Shown here: in pieces, positions 52,470 through 60,900 of the stretch
How positions within the stretch are numbered: the stretch's first letter is position 1
Layout: each line of letters begins with the position of its first letter
Assembly (NCBI RefSeq): GCF_900156625.1
Contig: NZ_FTOB01000003.1
Location: forward strand, 682,001-746,000
DNA from: Zobellia uliginosa
GTDB taxonomy: Bacteria > Bacteroidota > Bacteroidia > Flavobacteriales > Flavobacteriaceae
Direction: 5' to 3'
Length of the DNA: 64,000 nt
Position numbers and translations under genes: made by a program
The notes under the pieces: model-generated
Databases searched by the model: none
Told to the model about the DNA's origin: nothing
What the model saw: the letters and a program-made list of their open reading frames with translations, nothing else

Positions 52470-52769
52470 TCAGTTTATTATTTCTGTCATTTCGTTCAAG
52501 GTGAATTCTTCTATTTTGCCTTCGGTGACCTTTAGGTAATGAGCCAATTGTTCATTTTCCATATGGGCCTGCCACAACTCGCGGTTTACCCATCTTTCAA
52601 AAAACAGAAAGAAATCGGGGTTTTCGTTGTCTTGGTGTAGGTCGTAACAGATATTACCTTCTTCTGCCCTCGTGCTGTCCAATAACTTTAGCAATTCGGC
52701 CTTTACAAATTCCCTGTGCCCTTCTTTTACCACAATTTTGGCGACTATGGTCAAATACGATTTTTTCAT
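52470..52769 (-). CDS. antibiotic-biosynthesis-monooxygenase (ABM/YgiN-like) protein
   Basis: A 99-residue ABM-domain protein: IVAKIVVKEGHREFVKAELLKLL at the start, ICYDLHQDNENPDFFLFFERWVNRELWQAHMENEQLAHYL in the middle, the full-length pattern of YgiN-type dimers. YgiN is a quinol monooxygenase that cycles quinones with MdaB-type reductases. Here it fits the KefF- and quinone-reductase-like genes of the block. Followed by a strong terminator. Confidence 0.9.
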   Translation of the reverse strand: MKKSYLTIVAKIVVKEGHREFVKAELLKLLDSTRAEEGNICYDLHQDNENPDFFLFFERWVNRELWQAHMENEQLAHYLKVTEGKIEEFTLNEMTEIIN

Positions 52770-53161
52770 GTTGTTTTTCTTTAGTGATATGTATAGTTGT
52801 TAATTCGGTTTTGCCTACATATACAGGCTCGTTTTTTTTTGATATTCAAGATTTAGAGGGCCCTGCGTAATACATAAACCGTTCCTTTTTGATTTGCTGC
52901 CATTCCGTCTGAACATAGCTTTAAACGGTACTCGTCTATGTCGTCTTTATAAAAACTTCCGGTTCATATCGTATTGATTGGTAAAAGAAATTTTTAAAAG
53001 CTAAGCTCGGCACTGACTTTATGCCATACAAAGATAAGGTAGGCTTATAGCACGTTTGGTGTATAAAAAATGGATGTTTTTGTACAAATGAAGGTTTGTG
53101 AAAAGAAAAAGCCCAAAACAGAAATGATCTGTTTTGGGCCATAGGTATGAAATAGGGAGAT
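52770..53161. other. intergenic region with a possible gene remnant
   Basis: No complete gene is supported. On the minus strand a short stop-to-stop frame at about 52861-52963 reads TGSFYKDDIDEYRLKL followed by CSDGMAANQKGTVYVLRRAL and a stop, with no usable start. It reads like the C-terminus of a lost protein, but may be chance. The right end holds the agaD terminator. Confidence 0.4.
53101..53139 (-). terminator. agaD terminator
   Basis: GCCCAAAACAGA (53111-53122) and TCTGTTTTGGGC (53128-53139) form a perfect 12-base stem with a five-base loop, followed by TTTTTCTTTT on the minus strand. It lies 22 bases after the agaD stop. Confidence 0.9.
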
Positions 53162-54595
53162 TTACTCCGAGATAACGATTTTTTGTTTTACCGTCTCACC
53201 GCTTGCTTTGGTGATTTCCAATATATAGATGCCCTTTTTTAGGGAAGAAACATCGATTTTTTGATCGATCACATCCTTTCTTAACATAACCCAACCTTTT
53301 AGGTTGTACACTCTGGCCTCAACATAATCGGATTGCGAGATATTCAATACATCCGTTGCAGGAATGGGATAGACCTGTAGTTTTTCCGTAGCTTGGTCTT
53401 GACGCTCATAACTAGCGGGTTTTTCTACTGATGATGTAGTTTCTGCACTATTGGCGGCACTTGCGTTCACCGGTTTGTAAACCCGGATCCAGTCTACCAA
53501 TAAGTTGTTGTTATAAAAATCGGACAGCTCTTCGGTTGTGGCAGATCGGTAAGCCTCAGCCTGCCAACTTTGGTCTTCTACATTAATGATGATATCCATC
53601 TCTTTATTAAATTTCCTACCATTGTTCAAGTAGTTAAAGGGGTCGATAACGCTAATGTTCGACTTGTTTTTGGCGTCGCTTAAGCTAGATGCTATTTTCA
53701 TTTTTTGATAGCCATTTTCCTTGATCAGCTGGCCGTTTATCCCTGTACTCGTAACACCGGCCGGGTAAGTGTATTGCCATGTACCATCTGGCAACCTTGT
53801 CTGTATGGCGTCATTGTCCAATACCCGTACCATTTGTCCGTCTACAAAATACTCCAGTCGCGTTGGGGATACCCAGTTCACCCCGATCCTGATGGTTTTA
53901 CCTCCCCATTGGGTCACGCCGTTTTTGCTCCACCAGCTATTAAGGTCGGCGGGTTGATAATCCTTAAAATTAGGAGGTCTTATAAAAACATGGTGGCTCA
54001 AGTGGATCTTAGACGCAAAATAACTGTTCCTGTCGTCGTTTCCAGGGCCTCCATAGCATTCTATAATATCGATTTCCTGGGTGTCATCAGGACTCAATAG
54101 CCAAATATCTGAGGCCAGGGTAGAATTCATGACTTTCACCCTTGCCTCTACGAATACTGGGTATTTTACCCGAGTTTTATTGGTAATACAACCAGCCCTG
54201 GTCTCGGGTCTGCTTATGGTAGTATTGTTCGATCCGGTAAAGGATTTCGTAGCTCCCGGAACCCTAGATGCCCAAATGTTCAAGTTTCCTCCAGAAACGG
54301 CTACATGGTTTTGCATCCATTTGGTCGGACCGGGGCCTTCAAAATTATTGGGCTGCCCATTGGGTAGGTTGTGATATTTGTTATACCATTTCATGTTTCC
54401 ATTGGGCCCAAAATCCACCACATTGTTGGTAGGATTAAAGGTGTAATTGAAATCGTCACTGGCGGCAGTTTGCAGTTTCCATGTTTTGCCGGCCCCTGCA
54501 TTGGCCGGTACGGGTATGTTGTCCCAGTCATACTGTCCGTGGGACGTAAAAAATTGTAAAAATGCAAAAATTGCAAGTAGGATACTTCTTTTCAT
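53162..54595 (-). CDS. agaD: GH16 beta-agarase AgaD with T9SS sorting tail
   Basis: A 477-residue secreted enzyme: signal peptide 1-20, GH16 jellyroll about 22-385, linker, and a C-terminal type IX secretion domain (from about 405: KLQVYPIPATDVLNIS to the end KQKIVISE). The catalytic motif EIDIIE gives nucleophile Glu174, Asp176 and acid/base Glu179. The opening DWDNIPVPANAGAGKTWKLQ is the classical beta-agarase start. Sequence and plan match my memory of AgaD of Z. galactanivorans. It cuts beta-1,4 bonds in agarose outside the cell. Monocistronic, divergent from an AraC regulator. Confidence 0.93.
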   Translation of the reverse strand: MKRSILLAIFAFLQFFTSHGQYDWDNIPVPANAGAGKTWKLQTAASDDFNYTFNPTNNVVDFGPNGNMKWYNKYHNLPNGQPNNFEGPGPTKWMQNHVAVSGGNLNIWASRVPGATKSFTGSNNTTISRPETRAGCITNKTRVKYPVFVEARVKVMNSTLASDIWLLSPDDTQEIDIIECYGGPGNDDRNSYFASKIHLSHHVFIRPPNFKDYQPADLNSWWSKNGVTQWGGKTIRIGVNWVSPTRLEYFVDGQMVRVLDNDAIQTRLPDGTWQYTYPAGVTSTGINGQLIKENGYQKMKIASSLSDAKNKSNISVIDPFNYLNNGRKFNKEMDIIINVEDQSWQAEAYRSATTEELSDFYNNNLLVDWIRVYKPVNASAANSAETTSSVEKPASYERQDQATEKLQVYPIPATDVLNISQSDYVEARVYNLKGWVMLRKDVIDQKIDVSSLKKGIYILEITKASGETVKQKIVISE

Positions 54596-55138
54596 TTGAA
54601 TTTGATTTTAGGGTTCTTAAAAAAATTAACACGTCCAAATTAATCTTTAGGACGTATAATTAAATGAATGCGACTTGACAAAAACTAAACATGGCTTTTG
54701 TGGTCGATAAACAGAAGTTGCATTTTATCGATGGGTCGATGAATTATATAGGCTTAACACGGGAAATGAGAAAATAATTATTTTACATTAATATTTTAAT
54801 TCCTACAATTAAAAACGTTTTTACCTATAAAATAACAAAATTTAGTTTTATGCTTTTAGATTCTTTTTGGGGTGAAAAAGCCGTAAAAAAGGGGTGAAAA
54901 TGACCTAAATAAGCATCATTTTGGTGTAGCTGTTAAGCCCATAATCTCGAGGTAGTTTTAATGGGGATTTCAGAAAAAAAATCTAGAGATGGAAATTCGT
55001 TTTGCTGTTTCGTCTTAGCTATTTATTGTATGAAAATAGGATGTTTATGTATAATAAGAGGTTTTTGGGCTTGAATACGCCGCTTATACTATTATTTTTT
55101 TTAATTTTACCGAATGATTTTGAATAAATCAAACAGAT
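54596..55138. other. divergent regulatory region between agaD and araC-type gene
   Basis: A 543-base AT-rich gap without a gene. It holds the inverted repeat at 54631-54655 and several TTTTT-rich stretches. An imperfect -7 element (TAGTTTTT) lies on the minus strand near 54690. I cannot place a clear promoter for the AraC gene. Confidence 0.5.
54631..54655. promoter_or_regulatory. inverted repeat upstream of agaD
   Basis: ACGTCC (54631-54636), a 13-base AT-rich spacer and GGACGT (54650-54655) form a perfect palindrome 36-60 bases before the agaD start. It could bind a dimeric regulator or fold in the leader RNA. Confidence 0.5.
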
Positions 55139-56038
55139 ATGCAAGTTTTAGAAGCACATAAACCTTTTGAAATACAAGAAATAGAATTGACGGATTGGAA
55201 GCAGCGTCCTGTCAAGAACAATTTTTTTGAATTGGTCTTGATTAAGGAAGGTTCGGGTACCCAGTGTATCAATTACAATCACTATCCTTATACAAAGGAC
55301 AGTGTCTTTTTGCTTCCTCCTTTAAAGTGTCATTCTTTTGCTATTACTAGGCCGACGCGATTTGTTTTTTTAAAATTCACCGATTCTTTCTTTAAAAAGG
55401 GAAGTCGTGGTATGCATATTGACCGGAACGAGTGGTTTAATGAGGCCGCCTATATTCTTTCGAACTACAATCAATTGCCTGGTGATATCATAAAGACCGA
55501 TCTCGACCGACAGCACCTTCAGAACCTGGTAACCATGATTTTACAAGAATCGCGGAGCTATGAACGGGAATCGGTTCAGCTTATAACCAGTCTTATGACC
55601 AGTATATTGGAGCTTTTGATCCGCAACATTAAAAAGGGGAGTTATTTCGAGATGGCGCAAAAGGTGAGCGACGAGCGCATCACCAAAATGTTGGCCTATA
55701 TCAATGAGCATATCGATAAGCCGGAACTATTGAAAATCGACAACCTGGCGAAGACTTTTATGATGTCGCCCACCTATGTGAGCGAATATTTTAGGAAGCA
55801 AGTAAAAATATCCCTCCGCGAGTATATTATCAAGGCTAAGCTTAAGTTGGTGGAAATACGCTTATTGAACTCCGATTTCACCCTCTCCGAGATTGCCGAC
55901 GACCTAGGGTTTACCGATGTAAGCCACCTGTCGAAAACCTTTAAGCGTTATGCGGGTACTTCGATTCGGGAATTCAAGAACAATGGGGAATATATGGTCT
56001 TAAAGAGAAACTCCTGTGCAGCTCCAGCTCAGGTGTAG
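55139..56038 (+). CDS. AraC-family transcriptional regulator
   Basis: A 299-residue regulator. The N-terminal sensor part (about 1-130) is cupin-like (FFELVLIKEGSGTQCI, VFLLPPLKCHSFAI). The C-terminal part holds the two AraC helix-turn-helix motifs: LAKTFMMSPTYVSEYFRKQ and LSEIADDLGFTDVSHLSKTFKRYAGTS. It is a paralogue of the regulator at 42152. Divergent from agaD across a 543-base gap, so it may control agaD, itself or the redox block. Confidence 0.92.
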   Translation: MQVLEAHKPFEIQEIELTDWKQRPVKNNFFELVLIKEGSGTQCINYNHYPYTKDSVFLLPPLKCHSFAITRPTRFVFLKFTDSFFKKGSRGMHIDRNEWFNEAAYILSNYNQLPGDIIKTDLDRQHLQNLVTMILQESRSYERESVQLITSLMTSILELLIRNIKKGSYFEMAQKVSDERITKMLAYINEHIDKPELLKIDNLAKTFMMSPTYVSEYFRKQVKISLREYIIKAKLKLVEIRLLNSDFTLSEIADDLGFTDVSHLSKTFKRYAGTSIREFKNNGEYMVLKRNSCAAPAQV

Positions 56039-56052
56039 TTCAAAATGAACTT

Positions 56053-56637
56053 TCAGCGGAAGTCATTCTTTTTGTTCATATAGCTTTTTTTCCAAATGAT
56101 GCTGGAACCCATGCTGGGGTATTGGTTAGAATCGACTTCTTTGCCTTCTATCAGGCTGTCAAGGGCATTACATAAATCTTGGCCCGTGGCTTTTGCAATG
56201 CAGGGACGGGTCATGTCGAACCTTCCCGAGTAGGCGCATTCCATGTTGTGGTCGAAAACAAAAAAATCAGGGGTGCTCTGTGCTTCGTAGGTAAGGGCGG
56301 CATTCTGGTGCTCGTCGTAAAGGTAGGGAAAAGGGTAACTGTGGTATTCCGCAATTTGCTTCATAAATACCGGGGCGTCTTTAGGGCTTTGTTCAACGTC
56401 ATTACTGCTGATCGCAATAAATGTAACGCCTAATTCTTGGTATTTGTTGGCGATTTCTACCAATTTCGGATTGATGTGTTGTACAAAGGGGCAATGGTTA
56501 CAAAGAAAAACAATGACCGTGGCTATGTCGGATTTGATGTCGCACAGGCTTATAAAATTATTGGAAACGGTATCGCGCAACCTAAAATTAGGGGCTTTCG
56601 TACCTAATTCCATCATACTTGATAGTACAAATGCCAT
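56053..56637 (-). CDS. thioredoxin-fold redoxin (CNHC type)
   Basis: A 194-residue protein of the AhpC/TSA-redoxin fold: LGTKAPNFRLRD at the start, the active-site pair Cys46/Cys49 in FLCNHCPFVQH, the cis-proline region in EAQSTPDFFVFD. The CNHCP group is a common thioredoxin-like family in bacteria and eukaryotes, thought to work as reductase or peroxidase. No signal peptide, so cytoplasmic. It converges on the AraC gene with a 14-base gap. Confidence 0.88.
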   Translation of the reverse strand: MAFVLSSMMELGTKAPNFRLRDTVSNNFISLCDIKSDIATVIVFLCNHCPFVQHINPKLVEIANKYQELGVTFIAISSNDVEQSPKDAPVFMKQIAEYHSYPFPYLYDEHQNAALTYEAQSTPDFFVFDHNMECAYSGRFDMTRPCIAKATGQDLCNALDSLIEGKEVDSNQYPSMGSSIIWKKSYMNKKNDFR

Positions 56638-57026
56638 AAATATAATTTACCATCGTCCTTGTTGGTGGCAAGCACGAATATTTAAACTTCTAGAACTACT
56701 CTTCTCTCGTCAATATTTCTGTAAGATTGCTTATTTACCGCGTAATCTATCTCCCTTTCATTGCTTGTTTAAAACAGGGGGTTGTTTGCTGGTAAAGCAA
56801 TAATGTCACTACAGTAAATTAAAAGGATTTTATGGTAACAAAAAAGGAATTTTCATTAAAATTTTAAGTATTCTATGCTATTCTACCGCTATTTATGCGC
56901 AAAAAGGACAAATAAATACACATATTTATTATAAATACAATTATTTGTCCTTTTTTTATACAAAAAAATAACAATATTAACATTTTTGACTAAATAGAGT
57001 AAACAATGTATATTTCTTACTCTATT
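56638..57026. other. intergenic region holding a large hairpin
   Basis: No credible gene. The right part holds the inverted repeat at 56901-56955 that ends the Hsp20 operon; the left part is the upstream region of the redoxin gene, AT-rich, without a clear promoter match. Confidence 0.55.
56901..56955 (-). terminator. long inverted repeat, probable terminator
   Basis: AAAAAGGACAAATAA (56901-56915) and TTATTTGTCCTTTTT (56941-56955) form a perfect 15-base stem around a 25-base AT-rich loop, about 70 bases after the Hsp20-linked lipoprotein gene. The T-rich arm makes termination likely, although the long loop is unusual. Confidence 0.6.
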
Positions 57027-57521
57027 TTACAAGGTATTTTCTTGCGGATTTTCCTTGTCCTTCCACTGAGATCTATATTTTTTTAAGAATTCTTTTTGCC
57101 TGTTTTCCATTTGTTTGTGCCAGGTATCTAAATCGAAAAAGTCTTTGCCAAAGGGACTTTCAAAAAAGTCGTCGTTAAAAAAATGCTTGGTAAACAATGA
57201 GTCCGGTCCGAAAACATCTTCAAAGCCCTTTTTATTAAAATGTGAAAATCTACTGTAGAATTTTGAGCGCATTTGTTGAAGGGTACTATCCTTGTCAAGG
57301 TCCGCCAAGTCTTCAAAATTTCCGGAAGACCATGAGTAGATGGAGTCGAAACGGATCAGGTTGCCGTTTTCGTCAAATTCCTTGTTCACTTTCCATGTGC
57401 CCTTGGGCTCCTCGTTTATTTGTTTTTCCACTTCTTTGTGTTCCGCGATGTCCTTGCTTTCTTGGGCATTACAACCTAGGTTCAAGAGGGACAATAGCAA
57501 GAAAAAAGGTAATGTTCTCAT
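57027..57521 (-). CDS. small lipoprotein linked to Hsp20
   Basis: A 164-residue protein with a lipoprotein signal (lipobox ending in Cys17, NLGC). The mature part is charged, begins with a Glu/Lys-rich linker, and has an acidic aromatic stretch with Phe-Asp repeats (TKHFFNDDFFESPFGKDFFD) before a basic helical tail. I do not recognise the family. It is encoded 80 bases downstream of Hsp20 on the same strand, separated by a hairpin. An envelope partner of the heat-shock response is a guess. Confidence 0.75.
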   Translation of the reverse strand: MRTLPFFLLLSLLNLGCNAQESKDIAEHKEVEKQINEEPKGTWKVNKEFDENGNLIRFDSIYSWSSGNFEDLADLDKDSTLQQMRSKFYSRFSHFNKKGFEDVFGPDSLFTKHFFNDDFFESPFGKDFFDLDTWHKQMENRQKEFLKKYRSQWKDKENPQENTL

Positions 57522-57554
57522 GACTTATTAATTTAAGGTTTTGTATTCGGAAAA

Positions 57555-57582
57555 TAAGCGGACCATGGTTTAGGTCCGCTTA
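57555..57582 (-). terminator. intercistronic hairpin between hsp20 and lipoprotein gene
   Basis: TAAGCGGACC (57555-57564) pairs with GGTCCGCTTA (57573-57582), loop eight bases, followed by TTTT on the minus strand. It could partly terminate hsp20 transcription or protect its 3' end. Confidence 0.65.
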
Positions 57583-57600
57583 CATCATTATTTTTCTGTT

Positions 57601-58086
57601 CTATGCAATAGCAATACGTTTTGGCGGTTTCTTCTTGGCCTCTTCTTTTTTCGGCAAGTATACGCTGAGTATACCTTCTTGGTAGTTGGCCTTTATTTTG
57701 CTATCGTCAACCGTTTCAGGAAGCGTAAAGCTCCGTTTGAAAGATGAATAGCCAAATTCCCTTCGGGTGTACTTTTCGTCCTTGGCTTCATTCTCTTCGG
57801 TAATCTCCGCTGAAATGGACAATACCTGGTTGTCTAGGTCAATATGGAAATTCGATTTATTGAGTCCGGGTACGGCCATGTCCACCGAAAAGGCATCGGG
57901 GGTCTCCTTGATGTTTACCATAGGCAAGCTTATTCCCGTGTTGAAGTTTTGTGAAAATACCGATGGCCAATCTCGCGTGAACAGATCGTCTACCCAAGAT
58001 GAGAGCATGGGGTAAGTTGATAAACTAGTTGAATTTGTCCTTGTCAAACCTCCTTTTTCAGGAGCATTTTTAACCAAAGTGCTCAT
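57601..58086 (-). CDS. small heat-shock protein, Hsp20 family
   Basis: A 161-residue sHsp. The alpha-crystallin domain spans about residues 50-145: VNIKETPDAFSVDMAVPGLNKSNFHIDLDNQVLSISAEI, the arginine-bearing FGYSSFKRSFTLPETVD and the conserved AxxxxGxLxxxxPK-type end (ANYQEGILSVYLPK). N- and C-terminal arms (the latter with a basic KKPPKRIAIA tail holding an IxI-like motif) support oligomer assembly. ATP-independent holdase in the cytoplasm. Followed by a hairpin and a lipoprotein gene. Confidence 0.93.
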   Translation of the reverse strand: MSTLVKNAPEKGGLTRTNSTSLSTYPMLSSWVDDLFTRDWPSVFSQNFNTGISLPMVNIKETPDAFSVDMAVPGLNKSNFHIDLDNQVLSISAEITEENEAKDEKYTRREFGYSSFKRSFTLPETVDDSKIKANYQEGILSVYLPKKEEAKKKPPKRIAIA

Positions 58087-58132
58087 AATAAATTAGATTT
58101 AAGTTAAACAATAAATTCACCGAAATGCCCGC

Positions 58133-58173
58133 AAAAAAAATACCACAATACGCCTTAAAACCTACTGTGGTAT
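58133..58173 (-). terminator. lysR terminator
   Basis: ATACCACA (58140-58147) and TGTGGTAT (58166-58173) form an eight-base stem with an 18-base loop, followed on the minus strand by eight T residues. It lies about 125 bases past the LysR gene stop and upstream of hsp20. Confidence 0.7.
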
Positions 58174-58298
58174 ACTTTTAAAACTTTTTAAGAAAAAGGG
58201 TTAAAAAAGCGTTAGGAAAACACATCTGAAAATGTCATTTTGGCAATGTAAATTGACACTTTTTCAAGGGGTTAGCACTGTGGTAGACTGTCATCTTT

Positions 58299-59204
58299 TC
58301 AGTGTGTTTCTCCCTTTAGGGGGCTTACATGGTTTACTTGGTGTAGAATTTGAAACAACTTGGGGTGTTCAAACTCTAATTTAGGGTTCCATATCATGGT
58401 CAATTGGGCCTTTTGAGGTGTATCGGACAATTCGTGAAAGTCTATGGGTAAATGGAGTCCCCTTATCGATGACATAGGCTCCAACGACACCCCCATGCCT
58501 GCTTCGATCAATCGAATACTGGTACTTACCGAATCGGTTTCATGCACTACATTGGGTATAAAACCTGCACCGGTGCAAATCGACTCTATAATATTTACAT
58601 AGTTGGGGCCATCGGTCTTTGAAGGAAAGATAAAAGGCTCTTTGGTGAATGTGGCAAAGCCATTCTTTTGCAATCGCTCCATATCAAAGCCCTTGGGTAC
58701 CAACACGGCATAATTATCGATATGTAATACCTTGCTTTTTAATCCCACCGGCACCAAGGGGTTGGTGGCAAAACCGATATCGAGTTCCCCCGATTGTAGG
58801 CGTATATATTGGTCGCGGTTGTTGAGTTCCTTTAAAATGGTCTTGATGTTCGGAAGGTTTTGACGGATGTCTATTAGGATTTCGGGGAGTATGGACTGCA
58901 TTACCGAATGGGTAAAGCCAATTTTCAGTTCCCCGGCTTCCCCCTTGTGGATTTGGTTCGTTCTCTTAATGATAAATTCATACTGAAGTAGGAGCTTTTC
59001 CATTTCCGGAATAAAATACCTTCCGGCCTCCGTCAACTCAACATTCCGCTTGTTCCGTTTGAACAAGGGGGTGTTGATGCCTTCTTCCAATTGCTTGATC
59101 TTACGGCTAAGGGCCGGTTGTACAATATGTAAGGCCTCGGCGGTTTTAGTGAAATTCAGTTTTTTTGAAAGCAATATGGCACTACGTATGTGTTGCAGAT
59201 CCAT
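58299..59204 (-). CDS. LysR-family transcriptional regulator
   Basis: A 301-residue regulator. The N-terminal winged helix-turn-helix is clear (FTKTAEALHIVQPALSRKIKQLEE, residues 18-41), followed by a linker helix and a periplasmic-binding-type effector domain (LKIGFTHSVMQSILPEIL onward). It is divergent from the PLP decarboxylase gene, with only 112 bases between starts, the classic arrangement for LysR control of a neighbouring metabolic gene. The effector is probably the decarboxylase substrate, which is inference. Confidence 0.93.
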   Translation of the reverse strand: MDLQHIRSAILLSKKLNFTKTAEALHIVQPALSRKIKQLEEGINTPLFKRNKRNVELTEAGRYFIPEMEKLLLQYEFIIKRTNQIHKGEAGELKIGFTHSVMQSILPEILIDIRQNLPNIKTILKELNNRDQYIRLQSGELDIGFATNPLVPVGLKSKVLHIDNYAVLVPKGFDMERLQKNGFATFTKEPFIFPSKTDGPNYVNIIESICTGAGFIPNVVHETDSVSTSIRLIEAGMGVSLEPMSSIRGLHLPIDFHELSDTPQKAQLTMIWNPKLEFEHPKLFQILHQVNHVSPLKGETH

Positions 59205-59270
59205 TTTAGTAATACATATTTGTTATTAGTTTATCAAAATTAAGTATTTATTTTTATTAATAAGGATGTC

Positions 59271-59278
59271 TAGCTTTG
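59271..59278 (+). promoter_or_regulatory. -7 element of the decarboxylase gene
   Basis: TAGCTTTG matches TAnnTTTG exactly, 38 bases before the ATG at 59317. No exact TTTG is found at the -33 place, consistent with activator-dependent (LysR) transcription. Confidence 0.5.
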
Positions 59279-59316
59279 TGATGCTTAGGAAGATGTAGAA
59301 TTTAAAAAAGCACCCC

Positions 59317-60780
59317 ATGAAGAAAGACAATAGAATATCCAAGGTTTACGAAGCGGAACGATTTAGGGAAATGGGGAAAGAACTTATCGATGTTCTGGCC
59401 GACCATTTGGGAGGCCTTCATAACCAAGATACCAAAACTGTTTACCCCGATAATGCTCCCGAAGACGAGCTGCAGTTTTGGGAAAGGGATCTAGGGCGTC
59501 CATCGGATCCTATGTCGACCCTCAAAACGATTATCGATCGCTCGCAACAAACCCAGCACCCCAAGTATATGGGGCACCAAACAGCGGTTCCGGCACCAAT
59601 AACAGCCCTTACGGGTATGGTAACCGACCTTTTGAACAATAGTTCGGGGGTTTATGAAATGGGACCGGTTTCCAATGCCATGGAGCGCGTCGTTACGGAC
59701 TTTACCGCAAATAAAGTGGGGTATCCCAAGACGGCATCGGGCCTTATGACCTCGGGAGGAAGCCTAGGGAACCTTACCGCCCTATTAGCTGCCAGAAAAG
59801 ACCGGGCGCCCCACAATGTTTGGGAAGAAGGCCACAACGGAAAATTAGCGGTAATGGTCTCCGAAGAGGCCCATTATTGTATTGACAGGGCCGCCCGAAT
59901 TATGGGGCTAGGCAATAAGGGAATTATTAAAGTGCCGGTAGATGATCGGTTTAAGATCCGCACCGACCTACTCCCCCACTATTTGGAAAAGGCCAAGGAG
60001 GACGGACTCCATGTGTTTTGCATTATTGGCTGCGCTGGCTCTACGGCTACGGGTTCTTACGATGATCTTGAGGCCTTGGCGGAATTTAGCCGAGCCCATA
60101 AACTCTGGTTACATGTTGATGGGGCCCATGGAGGGGCGGTGGTGTTTTCCGATAAATACAAGTCCTTGGTCAGGGGAATCGAAAAAGCGGACTCCGTAGT
60201 CATTGATTTCCATAAGATGTTGATGACCCCTGTTCTGAGTACGGCCCTCTTATTTAAGGAGGGAAATAAAATTTATAGGACCTTTATGCAAAGGGCGCAA
60301 TATTTATGGGATTCACCGGAATCTGAAGAATGGTACAATTCGGCGAAAAGGACTTTTGAATGTAGCAAGCCGTTTCTCTCGGCAAAGGTTTATATGATTC
60401 TAAAGACCTGTGGCAACGATATTTTTGAAAAAAATGTAGACCGCCTCTACGATTCGGCCCAGCTATTGGCACAAATGGTCAAGGAGAAATTTGGGATGGA
60501 GCTGCTGCACGAACCTGAATCGAATATTGTCAATTTTAGGTATACGCCCCATAAGAATATGCCTACCGATAAATTGAACCAGTTGAATACCGAAATCAGG
60601 AAGCGTTTGGTGTCCTCTGGAAATTTTTATATCGTGCAGACGACCATAGGGGGTCAACGGACCCTAAGGTGCTCTATTATGAACCCTTTGACCACGCAGG
60701 CGGATTTTGTGGACTTGCTCGATGAGATTGAAAAACAAGGGGCTTCCATCTTGGGTGCGGAGCTGGTCTTGGGCCCATAG
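59317..60780 (+). CDS. PLP-dependent group II amino-acid decarboxylase
   Basis: A 487-residue fold-type I decarboxylase. Residue His186 in SEEAHYCID stacks on PLP, Asp268 in LHVDGAHGG holds the ring nitrogen, and Lys300 in VIDFHKMLMTP is the Schiff-base lysine. The N-terminal part (PKYMGHQTAVPAP, NSSGVYEMGPVSNAMER) is typical of the aromatic amino-acid, glutamate and diaminobutyrate decarboxylase group. The substrate cannot be fixed from sequence; a diaminobutyrate or aromatic type is possible. Divergent from a LysR gene that probably regulates it. Confidence 0.92.
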   Translation: MKKDNRISKVYEAERFREMGKELIDVLADHLGGLHNQDTKTVYPDNAPEDELQFWERDLGRPSDPMSTLKTIIDRSQQTQHPKYMGHQTAVPAPITALTGMVTDLLNNSSGVYEMGPVSNAMERVVTDFTANKVGYPKTASGLMTSGGSLGNLTALLAARKDRAPHNVWEEGHNGKLAVMVSEEAHYCIDRAARIMGLGNKGIIKVPVDDRFKIRTDLLPHYLEKAKEDGLHVFCIIGCAGSTATGSYDDLEALAEFSRAHKLWLHVDGAHGGAVVFSDKYKSLVRGIEKADSVVIDFHKMLMTPVLSTALLFKEGNKIYRTFMQRAQYLWDSPESEEWYNSAKRTFECSKPFLSAKVYMILKTCGNDIFEKNVDRLYDSAQLLAQMVKEKFGMELLHEPESNIVNFRYTPHKNMPTDKLNQLNTEIRKRLVSSGNFYIVQTTIGGQRTLRCSIMNPLTTQADFVDLLDEIEKQGASILGAELVLGP

Positions 60781-60900
60781 GGACGCTTTTCTAACCGCTA
60801 TAAATAGAGTGGTCGGTCGATTTATGTACAAATCGGTAAAGTGTAGCGAAATTCAACTTGGAATATGATAGTTTTGCAGCCTGACAAAATCGCTTGCCGC

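Noticed and set aside
52936-53142. 68-residue minus-strand frame between agaD and the monooxygenase
   Set aside because: It overlaps the agaD terminator hairpin and its Phe/Lys/His-rich sequence looks like translated AT-rich spacer.
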